In this document: piece by piece, positions 8,603 to 18,120 of the stretch
Layout of the letters: each line of letters starts with the position of its first letter
Numbering within the stretch: the first letter of the stretch is position 1
NCBI GenBank assembly: GCA_002471825.1
Contig: DKQS01000010.1
Coordinates: 1-52,382, forward strand
From: Flavobacteriaceae bacterium UBA7302
GTDB lineage: Bacteria > Bacteroidota > Bacteroidia > Flavobacteriales > Flavobacteriaceae
Length of the DNA stretch: 52,382 bases
Direction of reading: 5' to 3'
Notes under the pieces: generated by a model
What the model saw: the letters and a program-made list of their open reading frames with translations, nothing else
Told to the model about the DNA's origin: nothing
Database searches by the model: none
Translations under genes and position numbers: made by a program

Positions 8603-10237
8603 ATGAGTAAAGATTCTAAAACATCCGTAACAAACAAAAACGTTTACAATTTTAATACTCCTTGGGAAGCCCTTTTGGAAAACAAGGACTTTGTGAATGT
8701 TTTTCTTTCGGACGTTTTGGAAAAATACATCGTCAAAAAAAGATGGTATGGTGGGAAGGCCAGTAAGCTTAAATACATTGAACTTGCCGAATACTTTCGA
8801 ATTCAGCAAAATGAAGAAGTGTACTACGGACTCATCCTGGAAGTAAACTTCGTAGAGGCATTTTACCAGCATTACTTCCTTCCAATTGCCTTTGTTACTG
8901 ATGAAAACTTTGCGCAGGAAAACCGAATTTTACCGGTAAGTATTGAAGGTCAGAAAGGATACATCATTGATGCCGTTCATTTGGAGGCTTTTCGACGATT
9001 GGTTTTTGAACGAATCGCAAATGCTGAACCCATTGATCGAACAAAAGTCCGCTACCATAAAAATGTAAAGTTTGAAAACATCGCTTATGAATCATCACGA
9101 TTTATGGGGGTTGAACAAAGCAATACGTCCATTGTTTACAATGAGAAATATGTCTTAAAATTCTTCAGACGAATCTATGTAGACCAGAATCCAGATTATG
9201 AAATGAGTCGATTCTTGTCTGAAATTAAGGAATACAAAAACACACCTTTATACCTCGGAAGTATCAATGTGATTGATTCAGATGAAGCCACATTGACCAT
9301 TGCCTTAATGCAGGAATTGGTAGACAATGAAGGTGACGCTTGGGAGTATATTTTGAACGAAATTCATAAGGTATTTATGAATCTGGAATTCAAAAGAATC
9401 AACATTAAAAGCTTACCAAAAGCCATTCCTTATGAACGACTAGAGATTGCCGATGTATCACCGCAGATTATCGATTGGGTAGGATTAAACTTGTTGACCA
9501 AAATTCAAAAACTAGCCCAAAGAACTGCCGAAATGCATATTGCCTTGGGGTCGGAGTTTTCTGAGACTGCTTTTGAACCGAGTCATTTTAACGGTGATTA
9601 CGAGGTATGGTTGAAAAACCGATTGTTATATCAATTTCAAAACCGATTGAATACGGTTGAAAACAACCTTCACAAACTAAAAGGCATGGCTTTGGAATTG
9701 GCCAATGAGTTCCTTTTGAAAAAGAATGAAATCAGAAAACGATTTGTAGATTTCGATTGGACCAAACTCAAAGGAGAACGAATTCGAGTACATGGTGACT
9801 ATCATTTGGGTCAGGTATTAGTTCAAAATGATGATTTCTTCATCATTGATTTTGAAGGAGAACCCGAAAGCACCATTCGAGATCGCAAGGTGAAACAGCC
9901 TCCTTTAAAGGATGTAGCTGGACTTTTCCGTTCCTTTCATTATGCGATTTATTCATCCATATTCAACAACAAAGACAATTATCAAGAGTCTCAAGAAGAT
10001 CTTTTTGAGGCGGGAGAAATTCTATACAACTACATTCTTGGACTATTTTTGGGAACCTATGTAGCCTTGATTAAAAAAGCCAATTTAAATATTGGATATA
10101 AAGAAGAACGTATATTTTTGCTGCAGTATTCGCTTTTAGAAAAAGCTGTTTATGAATTGGGTTATGAGTTGAACTCTAGACCACAATGGGCAGTGATTCC
10201 GTTAAAGGGAATATCAAATATCATTAACCAAATATAG
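8603..10237 (+). CDS. mak: Maltokinase (Mak/Pep2-like)
   Basis: A 544-residue aminoglycoside-phosphotransferase-fold kinase of the maltokinase type, expected to make maltose-1-phosphate from maltose and ATP. It has the N-terminal cap signature KKRWYGGKAS (about 48-57), the catalytic loop HGDYHLGQVL (about 398-407) and the metal-binding DFEGEP (about 415-420). In many bacteria this domain is fused to trehalose synthase (TreS); here it stands alone and no TreS is in the window. It lies 1 base after glgE and 3 bases before glgB, which points to a second supply of maltose-1-phosphate for GlgE. It is somewhat longer than typical actinobacterial Mak. Confidence 0.88.
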   Translation: MSKDSKTSVTNKNVYNFNTPWEALLENKDFVNVFLSDVLEKYIVKKRWYGGKASKLKYIELAEYFRIQQNEEVYYGLILEVNFVEAFYQHYFLPIAFVTDENFAQENRILPVSIEGQKGYIIDAVHLEAFRRLVFERIANAEPIDRTKVRYHKNVKFENIAYESSRFMGVEQSNTSIVYNEKYVLKFFRRIYVDQNPDYEMSRFLSEIKEYKNTPLYLGSINVIDSDEATLTIALMQELVDNEGDAWEYILNEIHKVFMNLEFKRINIKSLPKAIPYERLEIADVSPQIIDWVGLNLLTKIQKLAQRTAEMHIALGSEFSETAFEPSHFNGDYEVWLKNRLLYQFQNRLNTVENNLHKLKGMALELANEFLLKKNEIRKRFVDFDWTKLKGERIRVHGDYHLGQVLVQNDDFFIIDFEGEPESTIRDRKVKQPPLKDVAGLFRSFHYAIYSSIFNNKDNYQESQEDLFEAGEILYNYILGLFLGTYVALIKKANLNIGYKEERIFLLQYSLLEKAVYELGYELNSRPQWAVIPLKGISNIINQI

Positions 10238-10240
10238 CAC

Positions 10241-12148
10241 ATGGCAACTACCAAACCTTTTAGCCTTTTTACTGAATTTGACATTAATTTATTCAAAGCC
10301 GGAAAGCACTACAACTTGTATGAGAAATTTGGTTCTCACATTGTGGAAGTGGATGGTGAAAAAGGAACCTACTTTGCTGTTTGGGCACCAAGTGCCAAAA
10401 ACGTATCTGTAGTTGGTGATTTCAATTATTGGATTGAAGGAGAACACCAACTGAATGTTCGTTGGGACGGCAGTGGTATTTGGGAAGGATTTATCCCGAA
10501 TGTGGGTGTTGGCAACCTTTACAAGTATAAAATATTCAGTCATCACAACAATTACTCGGTTGAAAAGGCCGATCCTTACGCAAAGAAATGTGAGCTTCCA
10601 CCAAATACAGCTTCTGTAGTTTGGGAAGATGACTATTCTTGGAAAGACTCCAAATGGATGAAATCAAGAGGTAAAAAGAATGCTTTGGATGCTCCATTTT
10701 CAGTTTATGAAGTACACTTAGGTTCTTGGAAGCGAAAAGAAGAAAATAAGTTCTTAAGCTATATCGAACTTGCCGATGAACTAGTGGATTATGTGAAGAA
10801 AATGAATTTTACCCATGTGGAATTCATGCCCGTTATGGAATATCCCTTTGATCCAAGTTGGGGTTACCAATTGACTGGCTACTTCGCACCTACCTCGCGC
10901 TTCGGGAATCCCGATGAATTCAAATACTTGGTCGACGCTTTTCACAAAGCCGGAATCGGAGTTATTTTGGATTGGGTTCCGTCGCACTTTCCTTCGGATG
11001 AACACGGATTAGGATTCTTTGATGGTTCGCATTTGTATGAACATCCAGACAGAAGAAAAGGATACCATCCAGATTGGAAAAGTTTGATTTTCAACTATGG
11101 AAGAAATGAGGTAAAATCGTTCTTAATCAGTAATGCCATTTATTGGTTGGATCAATTTCATGTAGACGGACTTCGAGTAGATGCTGTAGCTTCCATGCTT
11201 TTCTTGGATTATTCTCGAAATGATGGGGAATGGGAACCAAATCAGTTTGGAGGCAGAGAAAATCTTGAAGCTATTGAATTCATGAAAGAAATGAATACGG
11301 CTGTGTACAAGAATTTCCCAGGTGTTCAGACTATTGCAGAAGAATCAACGTCCTTCCCAATGGTTTCTAGACCAACTTACATTGGAGGGTTAGGGTTTGG
11401 AATGAAATGGATGATGGGTTGGATGCACGACTCATTGCAGTACTTTGCAAAAGAACCTATTTACCGAAGACATCATCAGAACGAACTTACCTTCAGTCTT
11501 AATTACGCATTTACGGAAAACTTCATGCTTCCACTATCGCATGATGAAGTGGTGTATGGCAAGCAATCCATTTTGAATAAAATGCCTGGAGACGAATGGC
11601 AAAAATTTGCCAATCTAAGACTCCTATACGGATTTATGTATACGCATCCTGGAGCAAAATTATTATTCCAAGGTGGTGAATTTGGACAGTCTGCTGAGTG
11701 GAATTTCCAACAGAGTTTGGACTGGCACTTGTTAGACTATAAGGTTCACAAAGGAGCTCAAGAAACCGTAAAAGGATTGAACAAGCTTTATAAAACTGAA
11801 AAAGCATTACATCAACAACAATTCACCGGTAAAGGATTTGAGTGGATCAATCATAGTGATCATGAAAATTCGGTTATCGCCTACATCCGAAAAGGATATG
11901 ATGAGAGAGATGACGTGATTGTAGTCTGTAATTTAACCCCAATGCCAAGAGAAAACTATGGTATTGGTGTACCAAGAAAAGGTGTATTGAAAGAAATTTT
12001 TAATACAGACGCTAAGAAATTCAATGGTACTGGAGATTTCCATAACAAAAAAGTAACAACCGAAGATCAAACCTGGGACTACCGCGAAAATTCAGTAAAA
12101 CTAAATCTTCCTCCTTTAGGGATGGTGGCCTTTAAATACGAGGATTAA
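10241..12148 (+). CDS. glgB: 1,4-alpha-glucan branching enzyme
   Basis: Introduces alpha-1,6 branches into glycogen. The 635-residue protein has a CBM48-like N-terminal domain (about 25-115, with YFAVWAPSAKNVSVVGDFNYW), a GH13 catalytic barrel and an all-beta C-terminal domain. The predicted nucleophile is Asp314 (DGLRVDAVASML) and acid/base Glu367 (TIAEEST); the transition-state region is LPLSHDEVVYGK. It ends the contiguous glucan operon, 3 bases after mak. The following gene is 104 bases away, so it may or may not be co-transcribed. Confidence 0.96.
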   Translation: MATTKPFSLFTEFDINLFKAGKHYNLYEKFGSHIVEVDGEKGTYFAVWAPSAKNVSVVGDFNYWIEGEHQLNVRWDGSGIWEGFIPNVGVGNLYKYKIFSHHNNYSVEKADPYAKKCELPPNTASVVWEDDYSWKDSKWMKSRGKKNALDAPFSVYEVHLGSWKRKEENKFLSYIELADELVDYVKKMNFTHVEFMPVMEYPFDPSWGYQLTGYFAPTSRFGNPDEFKYLVDAFHKAGIGVILDWVPSHFPSDEHGLGFFDGSHLYEHPDRRKGYHPDWKSLIFNYGRNEVKSFLISNAIYWLDQFHVDGLRVDAVASMLFLDYSRNDGEWEPNQFGGRENLEAIEFMKEMNTAVYKNFPGVQTIAEESTSFPMVSRPTYIGGLGFGMKWMMGWMHDSLQYFAKEPIYRRHHQNELTFSLNYAFTENFMLPLSHDEVVYGKQSILNKMPGDEWQKFANLRLLYGFMYTHPGAKLLFQGGEFGQSAEWNFQQSLDWHLLDYKVHKGAQETVKGLNKLYKTEKALHQQQFTGKGFEWINHSDHENSVIAYIRKGYDERDDVIVVCNLTPMPRENYGIGVPRKGVLKEIFNTDAKKFNGTGDFHNKKVTTEDQTWDYRENSVKLNLPPLGMVAFKYED

Positions 12149-12252
12149 CACCAGTTTACATCCAACTAAAACGTTGAAGTAAAAAAGGAGTTTTCCATTT
12201 CACAGTACCGTAAACTTTTACGATTTTTACCCGTATTAATTGATTTTGCCAA

Positions 12253-14658
12253 ATGATTACCAATACTGAACTGGAAAATAAAGGGAATTTATTTCCTTCA
12301 CAAATAGAGAGCTATAAGAAAGATGTTGATAAGCTCTTATTCCAAACCTCTAACGGAGTTGTCTTAGAGATTACTATTGTTAGAGATAGTGTATTGCGTT
12401 TTCGATACTCAACCACGGGAATTTTTGAGAATGATTTTTCCTATGGTATTACCATTCATGCTAGTAGAGGGTATAATAAATTAGAGGTAGATGAGAATAC
12501 CGAATTCTATATCATTACAACTTCCAAATTAATTTGTAAAGTACGCAAAGACAGCGCCAAGGTTAGTATTTATGATGCTAAAGACGCTACCTTAATCAAT
12601 GAAGATGAGATTGGGTTCCACTGGGAAGAAAGTTATGAATTTGGAGGCGATATCGTCAAAATGAGCAAAGTTTCTCATAAAACTGAAAGTTATTACGGTT
12701 TGGGCGATAAACCTGTGGGCGTGAGCTTAAAAGGAAGACGATTTGAGAATTGGGTAACGGATTCGTATGCTTACGGAAAAGAAACCGATCCTATATACAA
12801 AGCCATTCCATTTTACACAGGAATTTGTGAAAACAAAGCCTATGGTATCTTCTTTGATAATACCTTCAAAACTCATTTCGACTTCGCTTATGAACGCAGA
12901 AATGTAACCAGCTTTTGGGCAGATGGTGGTGAAATGAATTACTATTTCATTTACGGACCAAAAATGGAAGATGTGGTGGTAAATTATACCGATTTAACCG
13001 GTAAACCTCATCAACTTCCACCGCTTTGGGCACTAGGTTTCCACCAGTGTAAATGGAGTTACTATCCTGAAAGCGAGGTAAAAGATATTACCAAAAAATT
13101 TAGAGACCTTCAAATTCCTTGCGATGCCATCTATTTGGACATTGATTATATGGATGGTTTCCGATGTTTTACTTGGGATAAAAACCACTTTCCCGACCCA
13201 AAAAGAATGGTGAAGGAACTAGAGGAAGAAGGTTTCAAAACCGTGGCCATTATTGACCCGGGAATCAAAATCGACAAAGATTACAGTGTTTTTACCGAAG
13301 GATTGGAAAACGATTATTTCTGTAAAAGAGCTGATGGTCCTTATATGAAAGGGAAAGTTTGGCCTGGTGAATGTTATTTCCCAGACTACACCAAACCGGA
13401 AGTTCGAGATTGGTGGGCCGATTTATTTAAGGAATTGATTGAAGACATTGGTGTAAAGGGTGTTTGGAACGACATGAACGAACCTGCCGTAATGGAGGTG
13501 CCAAACAAAACCTTCCCAAATGATGTTCGTCACGATTATGATGGCAATCCTTGCAGCCATAGAAAGGCACACAATGTGTATGGCATGCAAATGGCTAGAG
13601 CTACCTATCACGGATTAAAAAAATACAGTTATCCGAAGCGACCCTTTGTAATTACTAGAGCCGCTTACTCGGGTACTCAACGATATACATCAAGCTGGAC
13701 TGGTGATAATGTGGCCACTTGGGAACACTTATGGATTGCAAACGTTCAAGCCCAACGGATGGCCATGTCTGGCTTCTCATTTGTGGGAAGTGATATTGGT
13801 GGATTTGCAGAACAACCTCAGGGAGAATTATTTGCTCGTTGGATTCAGTTAGGCGTTTTCCATGTATTCTGTAGAGTGCATTCTTCAGGAGATCATGGAG
13901 ATCAAGAGCCATGGATGTTTGGTGATGATATTACCGATATTGTACGAAAGTTTATTGAACTTCGTTACCAACTTCTACCCTATTTGTATACTGCATTCTG
14001 GAAGTATGCCAATGAGGGAATTCCAATAATAAAATCTTTGGTGTTATTTGATCAAGAAGACATCCATACCCATTATCGAAGCGATGAATTTATCTATGGG
14101 GAAAACATCTTGGTATGTCCAATTCAAGAGCCAAATGCTAAAGGTCGTAGAATGTATATCCCACGCGGAAAATGGTATAACTATTGGACCAAGGAAGTGG
14201 TTGCTGGGGGACGAGAAATGTGGGTAGATGCCGACTTAGATTCCATGCCACTCTTCATTAAAGAAGGAGCTGTTATTCCGAAATACCCAGTTCAACAGTA
14301 CGTTGGAGAAAAAGACTTTGACAAGATTACTTTGGAAATTTATTACAAGGAAGGAAAAGAACGTAGTCAGCTTTATGACGACGCTCATGACGGACTCGAT
14401 TATAAAAAAGGTCGATACAGTCTTCGTACGTTTAAAGTGACGGGTAAAAAGAATGAATTCATTTTGCAACAGCACAAAGAAGGTAAATACGATGCGCCTT
14501 ATGAGCAGTTCACCTTAGTATTTTACAATTTACCATTCGATATCAAAACCATTGAGGTAGATAACGTTGAAGTTCCAATTCATCATCTGGTATGCAATGG
14601 CGCCAGCTCAATCACTGTTGACAAACAGTTTACCGAGCTACATTTGTTTGGAGCCTAA
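12253..14658 (+). CDS. GH31 alpha-glucosidase
   Basis: An 801-residue glycoside hydrolase of family 31, probably an exo-alpha-glucosidase acting on maltodextrin or glycogen ends. It has the N-terminal beta-sandwich (with SYYGLGDKPVGVSLKGRR), the barrel with nucleophile Asp407 in the family signature WNDMNEP, and predicted acid/base Asp485 (SWTGDNVATWEHLW). The C-terminal beta domains follow. No signal peptide is seen, which agrees with an intracellular role next to the glycogen genes, for example trimming or degradation. GH31 also includes xylosidases and transglucosidases, so substrate is inferred from context. It converges with prfA, 7 bases apart, with no clear terminator between. Confidence 0.9.
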   Translation: MITNTELENKGNLFPSQIESYKKDVDKLLFQTSNGVVLEITIVRDSVLRFRYSTTGIFENDFSYGITIHASRGYNKLEVDENTEFYIITTSKLICKVRKDSAKVSIYDAKDATLINEDEIGFHWEESYEFGGDIVKMSKVSHKTESYYGLGDKPVGVSLKGRRFENWVTDSYAYGKETDPIYKAIPFYTGICENKAYGIFFDNTFKTHFDFAYERRNVTSFWADGGEMNYYFIYGPKMEDVVVNYTDLTGKPHQLPPLWALGFHQCKWSYYPESEVKDITKKFRDLQIPCDAIYLDIDYMDGFRCFTWDKNHFPDPKRMVKELEEEGFKTVAIIDPGIKIDKDYSVFTEGLENDYFCKRADGPYMKGKVWPGECYFPDYTKPEVRDWWADLFKELIEDIGVKGVWNDMNEPAVMEVPNKTFPNDVRHDYDGNPCSHRKAHNVYGMQMARATYHGLKKYSYPKRPFVITRAAYSGTQRYTSSWTGDNVATWEHLWIANVQAQRMAMSGFSFVGSDIGGFAEQPQGELFARWIQLGVFHVFCRVHSSGDHGDQEPWMFGDDITDIVRKFIELRYQLLPYLYTAFWKYANEGIPIIKSLVLFDQEDIHTHYRSDEFIYGENILVCPIQEPNAKGRRMYIPRGKWYNYWTKEVVAGGREMWVDADLDSMPLFIKEGAVIPKYPVQQYVGEKDFDKITLEIYYKEGKERSQLYDDAHDGLDYKKGRYSLRTFKVTGKKNEFILQQHKEGKYDAPYEQFTLVFYNLPFDIKTIEVDNVEVPIHHLVCNGASSITVDKQFTELHLFGA

Positions 14659-14665
14659 ATAAGTG

Positions 14666-15742
14666 TTAGATAGATTCGCCTAATTCTTTAAGCTTGTTGG
14701 TGTTTTCTGCCAGCATTAATTCATCGATGATGCGCTGAAGATCGCCATTTACAATGTTTGACAAATCGTATAATGTCAATCCGATTCGGTGATCTGTCAC
14801 ACGACCCTGAGGATAGTTATAGGTTCGAATCTTTGCACTTCGATCACCCGAGGTTACCATACTTCCTCTTTTGGCAGCGTCTGCCTCTTGCTTTTTGGCG
14901 AGTTCTAAATCGTACAAACGAGATCGCAACACACGGAAGGCCTTTTCCTTATTTTTATGTTGTGATTTTTGATCCTGACATTGGGCTACGAGTCCGGTTG
15001 GAACGTGGGTCAATCGAACCGCTGAATAAGTTGTGTTCACCGATTGCCCACCTGGACCTGAAGAACAGAAATAATCGATTCGAACATCCTTTGGATTAAT
15101 TTCTACATCAAACTCTTCCGCTTCAGGGAATACCATACAAGTAGCCGCAGAAGTGTGCACCCGTCCTTGCGTCTCTGTTTGCGGAACTCGTTGTACACGA
15201 TGAACCCCGGCCTCAAACTTTAAGGTACCATATACATCCGGACCAGAAACTTCGAACTGTATTTCTTTATATCCGCCGTTCGTTCCTTCAGAATAATCGA
15301 CTACATCCACACGCCATCCTCGGCCTTCGCAATACTTGGTATACATGCGGAATAAATCTCCAGCAAAAATACTGGCCTCATCACCACCTGTACCGGCTCT
15401 CAATTCGACAACGGCATTCTTGGCATCCTCAGGATCCTTCGGAATTAACATGAACTTAATGTCTTCTTCAATTTGTGGAAGTTTGCTCTGTGCTTCGTCC
15501 ATTTCCATCTTGGCCATCTCAACCATTTCTGCATCAGAACCATCGGCAATAATCTCCTTCGCCTCCTCAATGTTATTGATCAATGATTGGTATTCTTCTC
15601 CTTTCTTTACCACATCACCAAGATCCTTATACTCTTTACTAAGACGAGCATATTTTTTTTGATCAGAAATGATTTCTGGTTGAATGATTAAATCGGAAAC
15701 CTCATCATAACGTTGCTTAACGATGCGTATTTTTTCTAACAT
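14666..15742 (-). CDS. prfA: Peptide chain release factor 1
   Basis: RF1 ends translation at UAA and UAG. The 358-residue protein has the codon-recognition tripeptide in the RF1 form P-Q-T (RVPQTETQGRVHTS), the catalytic GGQ (SSGPGGQSVNTTYSAVRLTH) and the C-terminal RTYNYPQGRVTDHRIGLTLY. These mark RF1 rather than RF2 (SPF) and show an intact factor. It is convergent with the GH31 gene and divergent from the DUF6265 lipoprotein gene. No prmC/hemK neighbour is seen. Confidence 0.97.
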   Translation of the reverse strand: MLEKIRIVKQRYDEVSDLIIQPEIISDQKKYARLSKEYKDLGDVVKKGEEYQSLINNIEEAKEIIADGSDAEMVEMAKMEMDEAQSKLPQIEEDIKFMLIPKDPEDAKNAVVELRAGTGGDEASIFAGDLFRMYTKYCEGRGWRVDVVDYSEGTNGGYKEIQFEVSGPDVYGTLKFEAGVHRVQRVPQTETQGRVHTSAATCMVFPEAEEFDVEINPKDVRIDYFCSSGPGGQSVNTTYSAVRLTHVPTGLVAQCQDQKSQHKNKEKAFRVLRSRLYDLELAKKQEADAAKRGSMVTSGDRSAKIRTYNYPQGRVTDHRIGLTLYDLSNIVNGDLQRIIDELMLAENTNKLKELGESI

Positions 15743-15810
15743 TGAACGGATTTTGTAGTCCTGCGAATTTACAATTTTATGGCTATATTTAGGAAATCAA
15801 CCAGACTTTT

Positions 15811-16236
15811 ATGAAGCGTTTTTATCTACTAATACTTCTTACTTCACTTCTATCTTGTCAAGAACAACCAAAACAAAAACCAGATTTTTTGATTGGTGAT
15901 TGGACTCGAAACAATAATAAACCAGGAGAACAAACCTATGAAATGTGGAAGGAAGATTTCACAGGATTGGGATTTACATTAACATCGCAAGACACAACCT
16001 TCAAGGAAGTCCTATCCATTATATCCATTAAAGACACCTTATACCTACAGGTAGAAGGAGTAAATGAGAAGCCTACGCTATTCAAATTTATTGAACAAAC
16101 TGATTCATCTTTTACTTGTGTAAATCCCAATAATGAGTTCCCAAAAAAAATCACTTACTTTAAAGATCACAATCAACTGAAGGCCATTGTAGCTAACGAC
16201 GACTTTCAACTTGATTTTGTATTTTCAAAAAACTAA
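15811..16236 (+). CDS. DUF6265-like lipoprotein
   Basis: 141-residue predicted lipoprotein with a lipobox ending at Cys16 (LLTSLLSC), so it is probably anchored in the envelope. The mature part (FLIGDWTRNNNKPGEQTYEMW, and a small beta-barrel pattern ending in FVFSKN) resembles the DUF6265 group of Bacteroidota. No catalytic motif is visible and the function is unknown. A TATATTTA box lies at 15784-15791. The next gene starts 26 bases downstream, so the two may share a transcript. Confidence 0.75.
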   Translation: MKRFYLLILLTSLLSCQEQPKQKPDFLIGDWTRNNNKPGEQTYEMWKEDFTGLGFTLTSQDTTFKEVLSIISIKDTLYLQVEGVNEKPTLFKFIEQTDSSFTCVNPNNEFPKKITYFKDHNQLKAIVANDDFQLDFVFSKN

Positions 16237-16262
16237 CAAAACAAACGAATTACGCACATCTA

Positions 16263-17696
16263 ATGAAAAGTCTAAAACAGCTTTTGCTCATCTTCTCCGC
16301 CTGGCTTCTAAGTATGAATCTTACTAATGGTCAAAACGGACACCAGATAGAATTTGAAATCAAAAACTACGATGGAAAAAAAATAACACTTGCCTATCAT
16401 TATGGTGAAAAACAATACATCAAAAGCGAATTAACAAGACAAGAGTCAGGCAGGTTTGTTGCGTCAGGAAAAGAAGCACTTGAACCCGGAATGTACATTG
16501 TTGTTCTTTTACCGAGCAAAACAACTTTTGATTTTTTGGTAAATAAAAATGAGCAGCATTTTAAACTTAGCACAGATCAACAAGATTTGATTGCCAATAT
16601 GAAGGTTGAAGGCTCTCCAGAAAACACTCGGTTTTTTAAATATTTAAATTATCTCTCGAAGCAAAGAAAATTATCGAATCAATTGAACGAGGAAATTAAG
16701 CGACTTCAGAAATCAACAGTTGCAAATAAAACTCAGAAACAAGCAGAAAAGAAACAGGAACTCGAAAAATTAGGGGCATCGGTAAATGCCTATCAAAATG
16801 CCATTATTGATATGGCACCTGATAGTTTTACTTCTAAAATTATTAAGGCTCAATTGCCTATTCAAATTCCGGCAGACATTAAAAATGATAATAAAAAGGC
16901 ATTTGCTTATTACAGAGATCATTTTTTTGACAATATCGATTTTTCTGATGAACGGATGATTCGAACATCACTCATAGGTCAAATGATCAAAACATTCTAC
17001 AGTAATCAAATTACCGGAGGAAATCCAAAAATTACCATTGAGAATGTAGATAGGGTTTTAAAACTGGCCGAAGTGAACCAAGAACTCTACAAATTTAGCC
17101 TCGTACAATCTGTAAATTCCTTTGCCAAAAGCAAAAGCCCATGCATGGCTGGGGTTTATGTGCACATTGTAGATAATTATTATTCAAAAGGAAAAGCCAG
17201 TTGGTTGAAAAATGAGACGCTCGAGAATATGAAATCTTCAGCCAATGCCCTTCGATCATCCATATGCGGAAAAAAAGCACCTAATTTAAAATTAAAGGAT
17301 TTGGGATTCCAAGAAGCTCAAAGCAACTTACACGACGTAAAGGCCAAGCTTACCGTACTTCTATTTTGGGATCCAGACGACCCATCAAATTCCGAGAACA
17401 TACCCAAATTGGTAAAACACTACAAAACAAGGGTTAACAAGAAACATCTAAAAGTGTATACAGTTTGTGCCGCCAATCGAGAAAAAATGGGATTAACGGA
17501 TGCATTTAAAAAATGTAAGAAACAGGTTAAAGATTACAAAATGGAATCTTTTTTCAATTGTATTGATCTAAATAATGATTCAAAATTCAGAAGTAAGTAC
17601 AACTTGAAAAAAACTCCAGTAATTTATTTGTTAGATACAGATAAAACCATTTTGAGAGATCGCTTATCGGTAGAGCAGTTTATCAAACTAAGGTAA
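16263..17696 (+). CDS. Exported thioredoxin-fold protein lacking CxxC
   Basis: A 477-residue secreted protein with signal peptide (SAWLLSMNLTNGQ), an N-terminal DUF4369-like beta domain (about 25-115), a middle helical region like DUF5106 (about 115-320), and a C-terminal thioredoxin-like fold. In TlpA/ResA relatives the redox motif WCxxC follows the first strand; here that place reads LLFWDPDDPSNSENIP (about 363-378), with no cysteine pair. The cis-Pro region (KKTPVIYLLDTD) is present. The fold is therefore probably kept for binding or structure rather than disulfide exchange. Product beyond this is unknown. Confidence 0.75.
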   Translation: MKSLKQLLLIFSAWLLSMNLTNGQNGHQIEFEIKNYDGKKITLAYHYGEKQYIKSELTRQESGRFVASGKEALEPGMYIVVLLPSKTTFDFLVNKNEQHFKLSTDQQDLIANMKVEGSPENTRFFKYLNYLSKQRKLSNQLNEEIKRLQKSTVANKTQKQAEKKQELEKLGASVNAYQNAIIDMAPDSFTSKIIKAQLPIQIPADIKNDNKKAFAYYRDHFFDNIDFSDERMIRTSLIGQMIKTFYSNQITGGNPKITIENVDRVLKLAEVNQELYKFSLVQSVNSFAKSKSPCMAGVYVHIVDNYYSKGKASWLKNETLENMKSSANALRSSICGKKAPNLKLKDLGFQEAQSNLHDVKAKLTVLLFWDPDDPSNSENIPKLVKHYKTRVNKKHLKVYTVCAANREKMGLTDAFKKCKKQVKDYKMESFFNCIDLNNDSKFRSKYNLKKTPVIYLLDTDKTILRDRLSVEQFIKLR

Positions 17697-18120
17697 GTCA
17701 GTCCACCTTAACAGCGTCCATAAAATTCCATGGCTCATCGACTCGATGAATTGAATAAAAACATTTCCTGAAAGTTGTTTTTTTGAAATTCTCATCTTGA
17801 AAAAAGAGTTCGTTTGGTGGTAAACCAAAGCACTAAAATTTTCAAAAGTTTCGAACCAATTGATGCAATTTGTTACGAAAACGTTTTCTTTTTTCGTTTT
17901 TCGTTGCATTTTTTTTATCATTTTTTCCTTTTTAGTAAAAATTCATCAATAAATATTTGAGGATATCTCAAAATATGCTCAACAAAACATCAACCCAAAA
18001 ATATTTTCCTACCAATTTTTAGATAATCACAAAAATGCACCTCAAGGGTCTTTTTTTTTGAATTTATCGAACCAAATCAGATAGTTTTAGACCCACATTC
18101 TAACTACAAAATTTTAGATT
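17697..18120. other. Long AT-rich gene-free region with small palindromes
   Basis: The largest gene-free stretch of the window (424 bases). A frame on the minus strand (17688-17921) has low-complexity composition and I do not accept it. Visible structures: TTTGGT/ACCAAA arms at 17813-17829, the perfect 12-bp palindrome GAAAACGTTTTC at 17877-17888, and TTTGAG/CTCAAA arms at 17956-17972. A promoter-like pair precedes the barrel protein gene. No terminator with a clear U tract was found for the gene on the left. Confidence 0.5.
18058..18089 (+). promoter_or_regulatory. Probable promoter of the barrel-glnK-amtB locus
   Basis: TTG at 18058-18060, 21 bases, then TAGTTTTA at 18082-18089: seven of eight positions of TAnnTTTG with correct spacing, 31 bases before the ATG at 18121. 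Confidence 0.5.

Noticed and set aside
17688..17921. 77-codon minus-strand frame in the large gap
   Set aside because: Low-complexity composition, with no start context or conserved pattern; probably chance.
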